A DNA stretch of 64,000 nucleotides from contig CP038110.1 in assembly GCA_004519485.1 (NCBI GenBank), forward strand, positions 620,001 through 684,000, read 5' to 3'. The notes beneath the pieces are model-generated. The model was given only the letters and a program-made list of their open reading frames with translations, ran no database searches and had not been told where the DNA came from. Below, in pieces: positions 1 through 11,192 of the stretch (the stretch's first letter is position 1; each line of letters begins with the position of its first letter). The position numbers and the translations under genes are program-made. The DNA comes from Nannochloropsis oceanica. Taxonomy: Eukaryota; Sar; Eustigmatophyceae; Eustigmatales; Monodopsidaceae.

Positions 1-220
1 CCGCCCCGCGGCGTGTACAGAATTGTTGAGAGTGGTGCGGTGGGATGAGGTCGTTAATTTTTTCTTTGCTGCTGAAGCCGGATCCTCTAAAGCTAACTAC
101 TGGACCTTCGTGGGCTGCCGTTGCCATACTTTTTGTGCATCGGTCCTACGTTGATGAGGCGTGGTACTATATTGGCCTTGAGTTGTTAATGAGGGAAGGC
201 GCTTCGATGGCCTGAGGCGA

Positions 221-1820
221 ATGGTGCTCGCTTGCCATCTGAAGAGTATCCAAGTCGAGAAAAGAACAAGACATCTCATGATTCCCAAACTAAACGCTCT
301 TCTTACCGTCAGACAGGCCGCCATGTACCGTCGCTTGTTGTCTGACAACACGCGCAGGAGGATTACCGATGTCTCCCTACGCTATCGATCCGCCCCACCT
401 CCTTTGCCCCTCGTATGCTGCCGGGGCGCAGCCTCCTCCAAACCACCCCCCTCCGGCCGTCTACCCAGCACAGGCAACGGGCTGATAGGCATGCCCCCTC
501 CTCCCCGTTCCCCACCCTCTACAGTAAAGTCCAAGCCCAAGATATCCCCTCCAGCGGCGGCCGCACGCGCGCCATCAATCATCGAGGTGGACGTCAAAAA
601 TTTTGTGGCCTTACTCAACTCCCCCGTGCCCGTCATCCTGGACTGTTACGCCACTTGGTGCGACCCTTGCAAGAAGCTCACTCCGGTGCTGGAGAAAATC
701 GTGGGGAAGTATCCAGGTAGGGTTATTCTCGGAAAACTCGACGTGGACAAGCACCCAGAGCTGGCAGCGCAACTGAAAGTCAGCTCTCTCCCGGCCGTCT
801 TCGGTCTCTGCGAGGGCAAGCTAGTCGATCGATTCGTAGGCATGCCCACCGAGCCCATTCTGGCGGGATTCCTGGACAAGATGCTCTCCATCATTCCACC
901 TGCAGGCACCGATGAGGGAGTGGATGGAGCGCCTTCCGTGGCGGAGAGACAGGAGGCTGATCTGGCCATGGCCGATAGTTTGATGAAAGGAGGAAACAAT
1001 GGGGGGAAAGAGGAGAAGGACAAGGCCACCAAAGCGGGTGCGTTGTATAAACAAGTGTATGAGGAACTGGCAGCAGAGGAAACACCAGCGCCTTATTTGC
1101 AGGCGCGATGCTTGGCGGGTTTGGCGCGGTGTGCATTGATGGGAGGAGCAGCGGAGGAGGCGAGGCAAATTGTGCAACTACTGAGGACGAAGCACAAGGC
1201 GGAGATGGAGAGTATACTGGTAAGAGAAAGGAAGGGAAGGACAGGGGAAAGAAGAAGTCCTGTTGAGATGCTGATGCACGACTTCTCGTCTATATTCCGC
1301 CCTGCATTTCCCGTAACAGGAGGTTGCCAGTGCCGTCTCTTTCGCGGAAGTGGTTATGCAGGCGCCGCCAGAGGAAGGAGGGCTCTCAGTAGAGGACACA
1401 TTAAAGAAGCTGCAGGGGGATGTACTTAAGGCACCGACTGATCTGGAGGCCCGGTATCAGCTGGCGTTGAAGTGCTTCCAGCTGCAACGGTTCGAGGCAG
1501 CGATGAATGAGTGCTTGGAGGTGGGAAGTAAAAGGGAGGGATGGAGGGAGGGGGAGAGAGATGAGGATAAAAGGAGGATTTTAATAGATTATTTTCATTT
1601 AGAAACATATTTGACTGAAAATTGGACAATTTGTCATCTTGAAATATTCTCATTCTTGTCACCCTCTCCCCCTCCACCTACACAGATCATCAAGCGCGAG
1701 AAGGAGTGGAAGGAAGGGGCTGCCAAAGCCTTGCTACTCAAGATTTTTGAGGCCTTGGGCCCACAAAACGAAGTGACCAAGAAAGGACGGCAACGCATGA
1801 CGAATTACCTTTTTTTGTAG
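221..1820 (+). CDS. Thioredoxin-TPR protein (CnoX/YbbN-like), 3 coding segments
   Basis: Coding segments 221-1219, 1320-1520 and 1686-1820, all joined in phase 0 with GT-AG introns (444 aa). Residues about 115-225 are a thioredoxin fold with the redox motif WCDPCKK (Cys147, Cys150) and the cis-Pro region SSLPAV. The rest is alpha-helical and TPR-like (DLEARYQLALKCFQLQRFEAA), matching the thioredoxin-plus-TPR layout of the bacterial co-chaperone family CnoX/YbbN. The Arg/Ser-rich, acid-poor N-terminus (about residues 20-110) suggests organelle import, probably mitochondrial. Likely role: holding or redox protection of unfolded proteins. The start is uncertain: in-frame ATGs at 221, 278 and 323 are all possible. 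The second intron has a G-rich start (GGGAGGGATGGAGGGAGGG) and a C-rich end, like the introns of the 14-31 kb block. Family assignment is by motif and layout only. Confidence 0.82.
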
Positions 1821-2332
1821 ATCCGGTTATAGGTGAAGAGGATGCTTGTCCTTCCAACCCCCTCCTCCTGTCTCCTCCTTCTTTTACTCCCAGGCCTTCG
1901 CCTTTCTGCGCCGGAAGAATTTCATCAAAGAAGTATTTGCTCTTTCAAGATAACCAAGTGCGAGACATGCCTAGTACCAACAAAAATAGAAATGAAGACG
2001 ATGAGGAGAACGAGCAAGAGAGGAGAAATACAAAGAGGCCGTGGGACAAAAAGTAACAACCACATGTACAATGGAAAGAACAATGTACAAGAGAGACAAA
2101 ATTTCAGAATCATATCTCTTTTTTCTCCACGTCGTTGCCCCTCCTAGCTAGTTTCCTCTCTCGACAAGGGCAGAGACCACACAAGAATACCCGGGACACT
2201 CCTCACGACCCGTTGTCCCTTTATCATACCTTTCTAACCATAATAATACAATACCATCCACCCACCCACCCACAGACATAACTCCAGACAGACTCCTTCA
2301 TCCACTTCCTTCCTTCCGTAACGTTCCTCTCG
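1821..2332. other. Intergenic, tandem genes
   Basis: Spacer between the thioredoxin-TPR stop and the next start. It holds short non-conserved open frames and a CCACCCACCCACCCA run near 2260. I see no gene; it presumably contains a 3' UTR and the next promoter. Confidence 0.6.
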
Positions 2333-3087
2333 ATGAAAAAAATCAACGACTGCTCGGCCCAAGAGATCGTCCAGCTTCTCGGACTCCATCCACGTACGTT
2401 TGATGAAGGAAAAAAGTGATGGGGTGGGAGAGGCAAGAAAGTCGACAGGGAGGAACATCCCTATCATTGAAACATTGGATTTCTTCTATCCTTTCTTGCA
2501 TCATTCTCATCCATTCTCCTCCCTTGCCCAACGTTTGATCCCTCATCTTAGACCCTGAAGGTGGATTTTTTAAGGAAACGTACCGAAGCGGCGCCACGCC
2601 AGGAGCTTCCAAAGGCCTCACCGACGAGACGGGCACCCTCCTCCCCTCGTCCTCCATCCCTCTCTCCCCTCGTAATATCTGCACCTCCATCTTCTACCTC
2701 CTTACTAGCGAAGCTCCCATCGGGTACTGGCACATGAACAAGTCAAATATAATCCACTACTACCAAGGAGGTGATCCGCTCTCCTACTTCCTCCTTCACC
2801 CTTCGACGGGTGCGTGGGAAAAGCACGTACTAGGCCCTGATCTTGCGAAAGGACAGACATTGCAATTGATTGTGGATGGAGGAGTATGGAAGGCGACGGT
2901 GTTGGAGCAGCAGGAGGAGAGGGAGGGAGGGAAGGAGGGGGGGTGGGGATTGTTAGGGGAGGCGGTGGCACCAGGTTTTGATTACCGGGACATGAAATTT
3001 GGGAGGGAGGAGGAGATGGCGCGAGCCTTTCCGCAGCACCTCGAGAAGCTGCGGGCCTATTTGAAGCCAATGGGGACAGATGGTTGA
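2333..3087 (+). CDS. DUF985 / cupin_5 family protein, 2 coding segments
   Basis: Segments 2333-2393 and 2552-3087, joined in phase 1 (198 aa). The splice restores the family's hallmark N-terminal motif LGLHPHPEGGFFKETYRS across the junction, which strongly supports the model. Further signature stretches are the FYLLTSEAPIGYWHMNKSNIIHYYQGGDPL block and the C-terminal APGFDYRDMKFG block, spread along a single cupin barrel as in yeast YML079w-like proteins. The family binds small ligands; its biochemical function is generally unknown, so none is assigned. The loop before the last strands carries an insertion rich in Glu and Gly ([10 protein letters not shown]), encoded by a GGGA-type repeat that has spread into coding sequence. 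No targeting peptide is evident, so it is probably cytosolic. Confidence 0.88.
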
Positions 3088-3724
3088 GAGGAAGGGAAAA
3101 GAGAGGGAACGATAGAATATTTATTTATTTGGATTTCCCTCAAGTTTTGGAAGATTTGAAACCCCCGCTTGGAAGCATACAGCGAGTTTGAAGAGCGACA
3201 AAGAACATATGAAGCGTACTACAGGGGATTTTGGTCCAAAATCATATTTTCCTCGCTGTTTTTGGGGTCCTGAGAGATTGGGACGGGGAGAGAGGCGGGA
3301 TCTCGGGTCTTCGACTTCCCATTGTATTTTTGTTTTTTTTTTCTGTGGATTTCGTCCTCGTTTTAGTCGGTCATGGAAATTACAAAGGCTTGCTATTCTT
3401 CGCTTAGATGTTCATATGCTGCTGTGATCGAGCGAGCTAAGCACACAATGAATGACGGCCATCAGACAACGTGCACTGATGATACGTTTCTCCTATCCTA
3501 TGTACTATCTTCATCCTCTCTTTGCTCCCTCCCGTTTTTCTTCCCTTTCTCTTCCCCTCCTCCCGACTAGCATCGGCTAAAGCAGCATTCGTCGTCCCGA
3601 CATTTGCAGTGGTAGTAACACTTCCTTAAGTCTCAGGGTTGTTCATCTCCTCTTCCTCCCGCTCCTCTCCGTCCTCCTCGGATTCCTGCACTCGCAGCGT
3701 GAAGATCCCCTCAATTCCCGCACC
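3088..3724. other. Intergenic, convergent 3' ends
   Basis: Space between two convergent genes. It includes an AT-rich stretch (ATTTATTTATTT near 3119) and T-runs that could serve 3' end formation. No convincing reading frame. Confidence 0.55.
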
Positions 3725-6700
3725 TTACCCACCCTTCTCACCATCTTCCTCTTCCTCCCCAGCAATACATGCGGCATGAGAAGGAGCAAGCGTTGATAAC
3801 TTTATTTCAGATGAATCTAAGGGTAAGAAGGACCACGTCTTCCATAGCTGCTGCTGCTGCTGATGCTGCTGCTGATGCTGCTGCCTCTTCACCTCCTCGC
3901 TGAGCACCACGAAACGAACTTTGGGCATACGCACGTCGTGGGCGCCTTCGATCAGGTATCGGTATGAAGACTTGCTGAATTGCAGGCCGATAGAATTTAG
4001 AGGTGAAGGGGAGGGGGGGAGGAAAGCGGTGGTGGTCGTGGTGGAAAAAGGTAGACACGACCAGACAGCGGCGCGACTCGGGTCAGCATTTAATACTACG
4101 TAGGGCATGCCTCCGTGACGGTCTTCCGAGGCGTGGCTAGAGGGGCCCAGATACCAACCGTCCATTTTCTCAGACCCATCCTCCCTCCTGCTGCTTTCCA
4201 ACGCTTCATCGGAGGAAGAGGAGGACGACGAGGAGGAGAAGGGAAAGGAGGCAACCCACCGCAAACGAAAGCCCTCCCCGCCCTCGCCCTCGCTTGACAC
4301 AGCCTCCAAACACCAACACCCAGCTGCAGCCGCCGTCACTGCTTCAACCGAGCCCATGGCGACCAGACAGACATAGGCACTGGTCTTGCAGCGACGGTGG
4401 GACCCACCAGGGTGAGGGACGAGGATACCCGATTTAGAGCCCTGGCTGAGGCCTGATAGAGTGATGGAGAGGCGACCGAGAGGGGCTTGAAGTGTCCATG
4501 TTCCCCCTCTTCCTCCCTTTGCAATGACAGAAGGTCGAGGTGAGGCCACGAATTTGTGAGGGGTTGTACTGGCTTTGGCTTGCGGCATGGCCGCGGGTAA
4601 AGGGTGGTAAGAGCTAGAAGGCGCCGAAATCATGACAGTGGCCCAGTGCGCCACCCGAGATAAATATGACTCGGTGCTTCCTTTCTCCTCTTCTCGCCCA
4701 TCGCTCTCACTTTTGATATCAGCAGCAAATTGAAACCCTCGGGGAGGGGGGAGAGAGGTGTCAGGTGTCGCCCGGTCCGAAACCGCGGGTGCTTTATGCA
4801 CCTGGAGAATGTCAGTCACAAAATTATACACCCGACTCCCCGTCTTTTCTCTACCAGTATTAGTATCAACAACAGAGCTGTCCCTGCCGTTGCTACAGCT
4901 GCTCGCCACAGTCATTGCGGCCAGTGGGTCAACTACCAACAAGTCCATCTTAAATCGAGGATAGAACGCCTTCCGCAAAGTCTCCATCTCGTCATGCACA
5001 ATCAAGCCTACTTGCGCCTCGAGCGCGGGAGTTAAAACCCTTCCCTCCTCACACCGGACCGCACAACCCACCCGTGCCTGGGTCTCATCGAGAGTCAAGC
5101 TCAGAGTGTATCCATTTAACGGAATTTCCACGTGCCCTTTCGCCAGAATATCCGGTGCTCCCCACAGTCGATGCGCGAAACGGAGACCTCCAACATCGCA
5201 AAGCTGCGGGCGCATCCCCTTGAAAAGGAGGCGAGCCAGAAGTCCTTGTGGGACGCGACCTTCTCGAAAGGCATAGTAGCATAATACCTTGCTCCCACAT
5301 AGCGTCGCATATGCCTCGGGACCCTCGACATGAAAGGGGAAAAGCTCATCATTCAACGCGAGAGGAATCCCAGGGAAAAGGACCGAGGCCCCTTCCTCAG
5401 TCGGAGGGAAAGAGAAAAAAGAAGATAATGAGGACTGCGCCTGAAGATGGATACACAGGTCCCAGGCCTCGAGCGCCTGCAATATCAACGTCAATTGATG
5501 CACATTTCCTCCCGCCACCTCCCTCCCCAAAATCAATAGCAAATCTTCCACTCGTAGTTTTCCCGTCATCCGCAGCTGCTGCAACAAAGTTTTAAGCCCA
5601 ACTTTGCCCGCCCTGGGAGATCGTCGCCGGGGCGAGTGCTCCATCTCTCGGCATCGCTCAATCAGATGCTGGTACACTCTCAAAATGGCGTCTGATCGTG
5701 TGAGTAACACGTCGTTTCGAGGTAGCAAAAAGATTTCTCCCATCTCCCCCAACAGCTCAATCATCAATGAAAACATGACCGGAGCCATGGGACGATTCGT
5801 GAACTCGAGGCACACCTGATTTGCTATCTCTCGGGCTTGCTCCAGAGACATGGGACCCGCCCCTCCGCCTTCCACACTTGCTCCTACGGTTCCTCCTCCT
5901 CTAGCTGCTGAGCGGACCTTTTCCAAGAAACGCATCCACATGCCGGGACGACTCTTCCGCAGCGATCCATTCCTTACCACTGCTTTGCACAATGCCCGTC
6001 GCACTGACCCCACTCCACTCCCAGCAGCAACACTAATAGCGGCTGCAGCAGTAGTAGAAGTAGCAGCGTTAGCATCGTCGGCACCAACAGTGAAAAACAC
6101 TCGAGGTTTATGCACGGAGTGTGGCAAATGCAATCGCCCAAAGCTCTCAAACGACGCCAATCTCTGGCAAATCGCCTGATTCAAATCTTCCAACACAGCT
6201 TCTACCCGCTTTCCCTCCTTTTCTACTCCGCCGCCCTCATCGATGACCGAAGGAACGGCATCTAAGAATGTGCCAACCAATAACACATCCCTTCTGTGGA
6301 AAACACGCTGCCCTCCCTCCCCTCTTCCCCGGCCACGCGCTGGCGACACAATGCCCGCGCGTTGTGGAGCCTCAGGACGATGCTCCTGGCTGTCGAGGGC
6401 ACTAAAAAGGTAAGTTAATTCCCGCAATGTGTCTGATTGGTTCAGAATGGCCTTTACAAGGTCGAAACAGACGAGGACGACGTCCGAATGCTCGAGCAAG
6501 ACTGGTTGCAAAGGGATAGCGGCATCTGCAGTAGCAATGTCCCAACAGCTTATCGAAACATCTCCTGCATCGTCTTGTGGATAGAGGTTTGGGGAGGCCA
6601 ACGGGTGTTGTTCAAAGGCGAAGGACATTTGGCGTACGTGCTTTTGCCGCCCTTTAATCCCGAAAAGGGTCTGTATGAGCTGCACTGTGAAAGAGGAACA

Positions 6701-8401
6701 GTTGTAGTCGCTTCCACCATTGTCGTCATATTCGTTGTCATCGCTCATCTCCTCATCCCCCCTGTGATCACTGCCTGTCAAAGGGGAAACACCGCCCCTC
6801 AACAGCCTCGTGTCGCCAGAGTGAGGCGTCAGCATCCCTTCCTCCCTCAAGGCCTCCTGCGGATCCTCCACCCTTTCTAGTGCCGACAAATTTATATTGC
6901 TTATCTCATAGAGCACCGTGCGGAGCAATCGACCATTGCCATCTTTGCAGGTAAGCCCACGGAGGGCCCGCCAGAGGGCAGTCTTACCGGAGCCACTCCT
7001 GCCCAGAACGGCGAGCTTGCATGTATAGGGGGCGACGGCGCCGATTGTCATGGCTTCGTTGTAAAGGAAGGATGATTGAGCCTTGCTGAGAAGATGAACT
7101 GTTTGAATGTGCACGTTAGCCAGATAGAGAGAGTGAGGAAGATAACTGATTAATGCGGCAAGTAGTGATTAACTTCGACGAGACAACACACGCAACCAAG
7201 AGAGCTACTTTCTCCTTCGTCCGTCCCTCTCTTCCCTTCCCGGACTTACCAATCTCAGCATTCTGCTTGAAGTATGCCAAGGCTAAGGCAGTCCTCCTCG
7301 CTTTATCGACCTTCATGACATCGATTTCTTTTGTTTGGAGCAACCTCCGCACACACAGGTGTCCACTTATCACGGCTATGTGTAGCGCAGTCCTTCCCCG
7401 GCTATCAACAGCATCAACCTCCGCCCCATTCCTCAACAAAAGCGATTGCAGTACTTCAGGAAGATCAAATCGTGCAGCATAATGGAGAAGGGTGAATCCA
7501 TCGTCGTGCCAGGAAACAGACTCTCCTCCTTCCTCCACAGGTGGGTCAAGGCCAAGGGCAGACGGAGGAAAGGAAGAACTCTGTTGCTGCTGCTGCTCGA
7601 GGATCGCATCCGCTAAGTCCATATCAGCACAGGTCAATGCTACTCGTAAAGCTGTTCGTCGAACGAGGCTGTCAAAGGCCTGCTCTACATACTCTCCTGT
7701 CTCTGCCGAGGTCTCAAAGAAGGGAACCCCTAGACGATGGGCGAGACGGAGGCCCTCTGCGGAGGAGACCGCTCGTTTCTCATCTTTGTTATTGGTATTT
7801 TTGCTGTTAGCTTTCGTGGCAAGTAAGAGGCCACTGACTCGATGCACTGCTGGCCTGGTGTACTGCGCTACTAATGCATACAATCCCTCGAGGCGGGAGA
7901 AAGAGCTGCGATCCGTCGAGTCATAAATAAATACGACAGCATCTGCCTTCTTTAAGCTAGTCGGAGCGAGAGCCACCAGCTGGGCAGGATCACTGGTTAG
8001 CTCCACAAATTTTACATTCAATATCCGCGTTAAGACGCGGCCTTTCAGGGTGATATGCTTGGTGTTGCTGGCGACGCCTTGGGTCGGTTGATGGGAGGAA
8101 AGGAAGTGGGTGGAGAGGTACCTTTCAAGCAGGGTAGACTTGCCGGGGCCTTCGAGGGCATGGGCTCCTGGGGAAAGAACAAAGAAAAAAAGAGAAGGAG
8201 TATACCGATAAGGTGATTCAATGGGCACGCTTAAATGGGGCAGAGAGGTAGGACGACGAGAGGAGTTGCGCGAAGCTGTATGGCATTACAGTGAGGGGAA
8301 AATATGCTTCACGTACCTTTGGCTCCTACCACGAACACCCTCAATGGGAATGTACCCCGCGCAAATATGGCTTCTGAGGAGTGAAGAAAGGTGGACGGCA
8401 T
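3725..8401 (-). CDS. Rab-like GTPase / ankyrin / Roc-COR multidomain protein, 3 coding segments
   Basis: Segments 8401-8317, 8149-7250 and 7098-3725 (1452 aa). The two large open frames are one gene: a phase-1 intron at 7099-7249 with GTAAGT and CAG ends joins them. Order: a Ras/Rab-like domain (about 1-200) with P-loop GAKGPGKST; two or three ankyrin repeats (about 235-310; DGFTLLHYAARF, RGRTALHIAVISGHL); a second P-loop domain (GRSGSGKTALW) of Roc type; a COR-like segment (LLLILGREV...LTLILQALEAWDLCIHL); then a long divergent C-terminus with a poly-Gln stretch. No kinase follows. In the first G domain the DxxG and NKxD motifs are degenerate (TSDPAQ; TKAN) while the SA motif (ETSA) is kept, so hydrolysis may be weak. 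Known ROCO proteins have one GTPase; here two are joined. Probably cytosolic signalling or trafficking scaffold. The start has an in-frame stop nine codons upstream. Confidence 0.8.
8150..8169 (-). other. Two competing 3' splice sites, 18 nt apart
   Basis: At the first intron of the Rab/ankyrin/Roc-COR gene, a CAG with a strong pyrimidine tract (8169-8168) would add six residues inside the phosphate-binding loop. The weaker GAAG (8151-8150) gives an exact GxxxxGKS loop. Both keep the frame. The coding model uses the second because it restores the family motif. Confidence 0.6.
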
Positions 8402-9245
8402 AGCTGGCTTTCGGACGCCCTGTAGTCAGTCAAGTTGGCGTTGCCGCACAGCGTCGTGTGTGCGTCTGAAGGGAGCTTGATGAGCGCCCTGTTTGTGGGG
8501 GGTTTTGGGGGGTAGTTGAATGGCCAGGTATGAGACACCTGTGTAGCTCGCCCTCTCTTCGTGTGTTCGGGTAGGACAGACAAATAGATGCATGTGTGCA
8601 CGCACACACGGAGGCCGACGGATACGACACCTGCATGGGCGATGGGCCAGCCGTTGACAGAGAACTATGTTCCTTCGAGTGGTGCCCTCCCGGCCTCCTG
8701 GAGTCCCTCCATTTTACATTAAGACAATGAACTGAAGCACGCAATGGGAGAAAAAATGGACAACAAGGTGATCAGCAGCGTATTCTTCATGGGTTTTGCT
8801 CGTATCGTTCGCTGTAAACTCTTTTTTAGGGGCTTGTCTTCTCTTTCCTTCAATGTTGTGCATCGCATGGTCTTGCACCCCGCCCCCAGGGCCTTATCTT
8901 TTTGTCTTCTTGGTATCTCATCACGTGCTTCTTTCATCCTGTTGCCTCTATCTAGAAACGTTACCTTCGATTCTTTCTGAACATTCTTTATTGGCACCTG
9001 CATTTCTCCATATACACAAACATACACACCATCTTACTTGTACACGCACTCAGTTCGACTTTCTTTACCGACTGCAACGTACAATCACCTCCACTCCTCC
9101 TTCCTCTCTTCCTTTCATCTCAACATCCACTGTTCCTCTTCATTTGTCATCCATCCCGTCCTGCACTGTTCACTCTCTCCCTCTGCTCCTCTTCACATTC
9201 TCCATCACACCTTTGTCACATCATACCAACCGCCATCTACTCCTC
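8402..9245. other. Intergenic
   Basis: Upstream region of the minus-strand Rab/ankyrin/Roc-COR gene and downstream region of the next minus-strand gene. The plus strand is pyrimidine-rich from about 9050 to 9300. No coding model supported. Confidence 0.5.
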
Positions 9246-10525
9246 CTAATTCTCCTGCCGCTGCTCTTCTTCCTTATCAAGCTGGCTCTTCCCTGTCCCC
9301 TTCTCTTTCTGCATTGCACCGTTTCGGCTACAACCGCCAGCGACAGCACCTCCCAGAATGAGACCAATTTCTTCATTATCCTCCTCCTCTTCCGTAAATT
9401 GTAGCAACCTCCCCTTGTCCCTTTCCCCCAAGCAGATCCCTCCCATTAACTCCTCTCTCCCCTCTGCCTCCTCCTCCTCTTCCTCTTCCTCTTCCTCCTC
9501 CTTAACCGCCGCATATTTATCCCAGACTTCCGAAGAGCTCGCAGCAGACACCGTCGAAGCCGGCTGCTGCTGTTGCTGTTGTTGAAGTTGTAGTCGTTGT
9601 TGCTGGTGCGCCACCTGGTGTTGAAGAGAACGCGAAGAGGGACACTGCTGTTGGTTCTGCTGGTTTCCCTGACGGGCATGGCTGCCACCAGTCTCCATTC
9701 TGTCTCCGTCTCGATCCCGTTTCCGTCCTCCATCCCCATCTCCTCCTCCTCCAGCTCCTCCTCCTCCTCCTCCCTCATCGTCACCGCCCGGCACTGACAA
9801 ATTTGCAGCAGAGCCATTATAAGTATCACCGAATGCCCGAGACAAGGTCCGAATCGCTCCTAAGACTTCTTCCACCTTATGCTTCTTCTCCTCGATGGAG
9901 CGTCGGAGGAGAACTAGGACTTCTTCCTTGGCCCTCATTTCGGACTGGTACGTGCTCTGGAGCTGTGAAGGGAGAAGAGAGAGAGAGAGGAAGAAAGGAA
10001 GGAAGGAAGGAAAAAGGTGAGCGTTGACGCACGGGGTGTGGTAAAGACCCTGAGATGAATGGAAGGAAGGGGACAAGGAGGAAAAGCGAGAGCGAGTGGG
10101 GAGGGGGACGTCAGACGTGGTCGACTCAATACAGTTTTGTAACATACCTTGGACATGGAGGCTATAAGCATCTGCTCCACATCCTTCGCATTCTCTCGCA
10201 GCGCCTGCACATGGCTCGTGATATCAAACAAGTCCACGTCCTGCTGTGGCTGCTGCTGCACGGCGGCAGCAGCCACAGGTGTCGCTGCCAGCGCATCTGC
10301 AACTGCTTCTGCTCCTGCTCCTGCCCCTTCTTCCCCCCTTCCCCCCTCTTCTTTGCAAACCCTGGGTGCGACAGTGATAGGGATGGAAGGCGGTGGGACA
10401 GGCAACAGCGACTTCTGCTGGTTGCTACCATGCACGGGAGTAAGATGAGAGACTGCCCGTTGCTTGTGCTTAGGTTTCTTGGAGGACTGGCCGGTCAGAA
10501 CGGGTGGATTGGCAGGGGCCGTCAT
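9246..10525 (-). CDS. Coiled-coil, low-complexity protein of unknown function, at least 2 coding segments
   Basis: Segments 10525-10148 and 9962-9246 join in phase 0 across a GTATGT...CACAG intron (364 aa from the first certain Met). The splice joins two helical stretches into one coiled coil of about 90 residues (DLFDITSHVQALRENAKDVEQ through SIEEKKHKVEEVLGAIRTLSRAF). The remainder is Pro/Ala-rich at the N-terminus, then Gly/Asp-rich, poly-Gln and poly-Glu. The compact coiled coil would suit a subunit of a nuclear complex such as Mediator, but I do not recognise the family and assign none. The 5' end is open: the frame continues upstream to a strong acceptor at 10570 (CTAAC-like branch site, long pyrimidine tract, AAACAG), so a further 5' exon probably exists, possibly around 10.84-10.88 kb (MTMDVSDGED). 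Confidence 0.6.
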
Positions 10526-11192
10526 CGTTTGCTGCCCTATGACACTGGCAAAGAGGCGTGCGGCTGCGACTGTTTATGAAGAGGGAGAAGGAGGAGGAGG
10601 AGGAGGAGAGTGAGGAGAGAAGGTTAGGAAGGGCGCGAAGTGAGAGACTTAGGGGTTATTGAAGGCATAAATGGGGGAAGAGAAAAGGAAAAGAATAAGA
10701 CGAGGGAGATGGAGGGGGAGCATGAGGAGGAAGAGGAGGGGATCCACGATGGCGGTAAGTTGGGGGGGTAGGAGGTCAGTCAGGATGGCGCTTGACCTTC
10801 GTAATGACATCTTCCTCTTCAACAATCCACAGTCTTCCCCATCAGACACATCCATAGTCATGGACGCGTCCATAAAAAACTGATCAAACAATACGAGACC
10901 TTGGTAAACTTTAGGCCTAAACATGTGCCCATGACACGTCAACTTTTCGCGGAAGAAATGGATGAAATTCGAAGTGCCCCCCCTGTCACTTCTGCAATTC
11001 AAAAAAAAAAGAAATTCTGTTGTTACTGTGCCTTCGCCTTTGCACACGCACGCCCCGCGTGGTAATTGTACCTCTTGTTGGAGAGGACAATGGCATGAAA
11101 TACAAGCGAAAGCAGCACCATACCAACAACCGCTCGCCACTCCAACTCATCACATTTAAACGACCCTCTTCCTCCGCCCCAACACAGCGACC
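10526..11192. other. Divergent intergenic region with probable 5' exon of the minus-strand gene
   Basis: Lies between the coiled-coil gene and the papain-type protease, which point away from each other. It contains the acceptor-like site at 10570 and a minus-strand open stretch at about 10.65-11.14 kb that may hold the missing first exon. Promoters of both genes should be here, but no specific element is identifiable. Confidence 0.45.

Noticed and set aside
1-220. A gene fragment at the left edge
   Set aside because: No frame here has a recognisable domain, and the open frame on the minus strand overlaps the start of the thioredoxin-TPR gene; probably its promoter or 5' UTR.
7099-7249. Two independent genes on the minus strand (ankyrin protein and GTPase protein)
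   Set aside because: A GTAAGT donor and CAG acceptor join them in phase, and the second lacks a sensible ATG before its domain.
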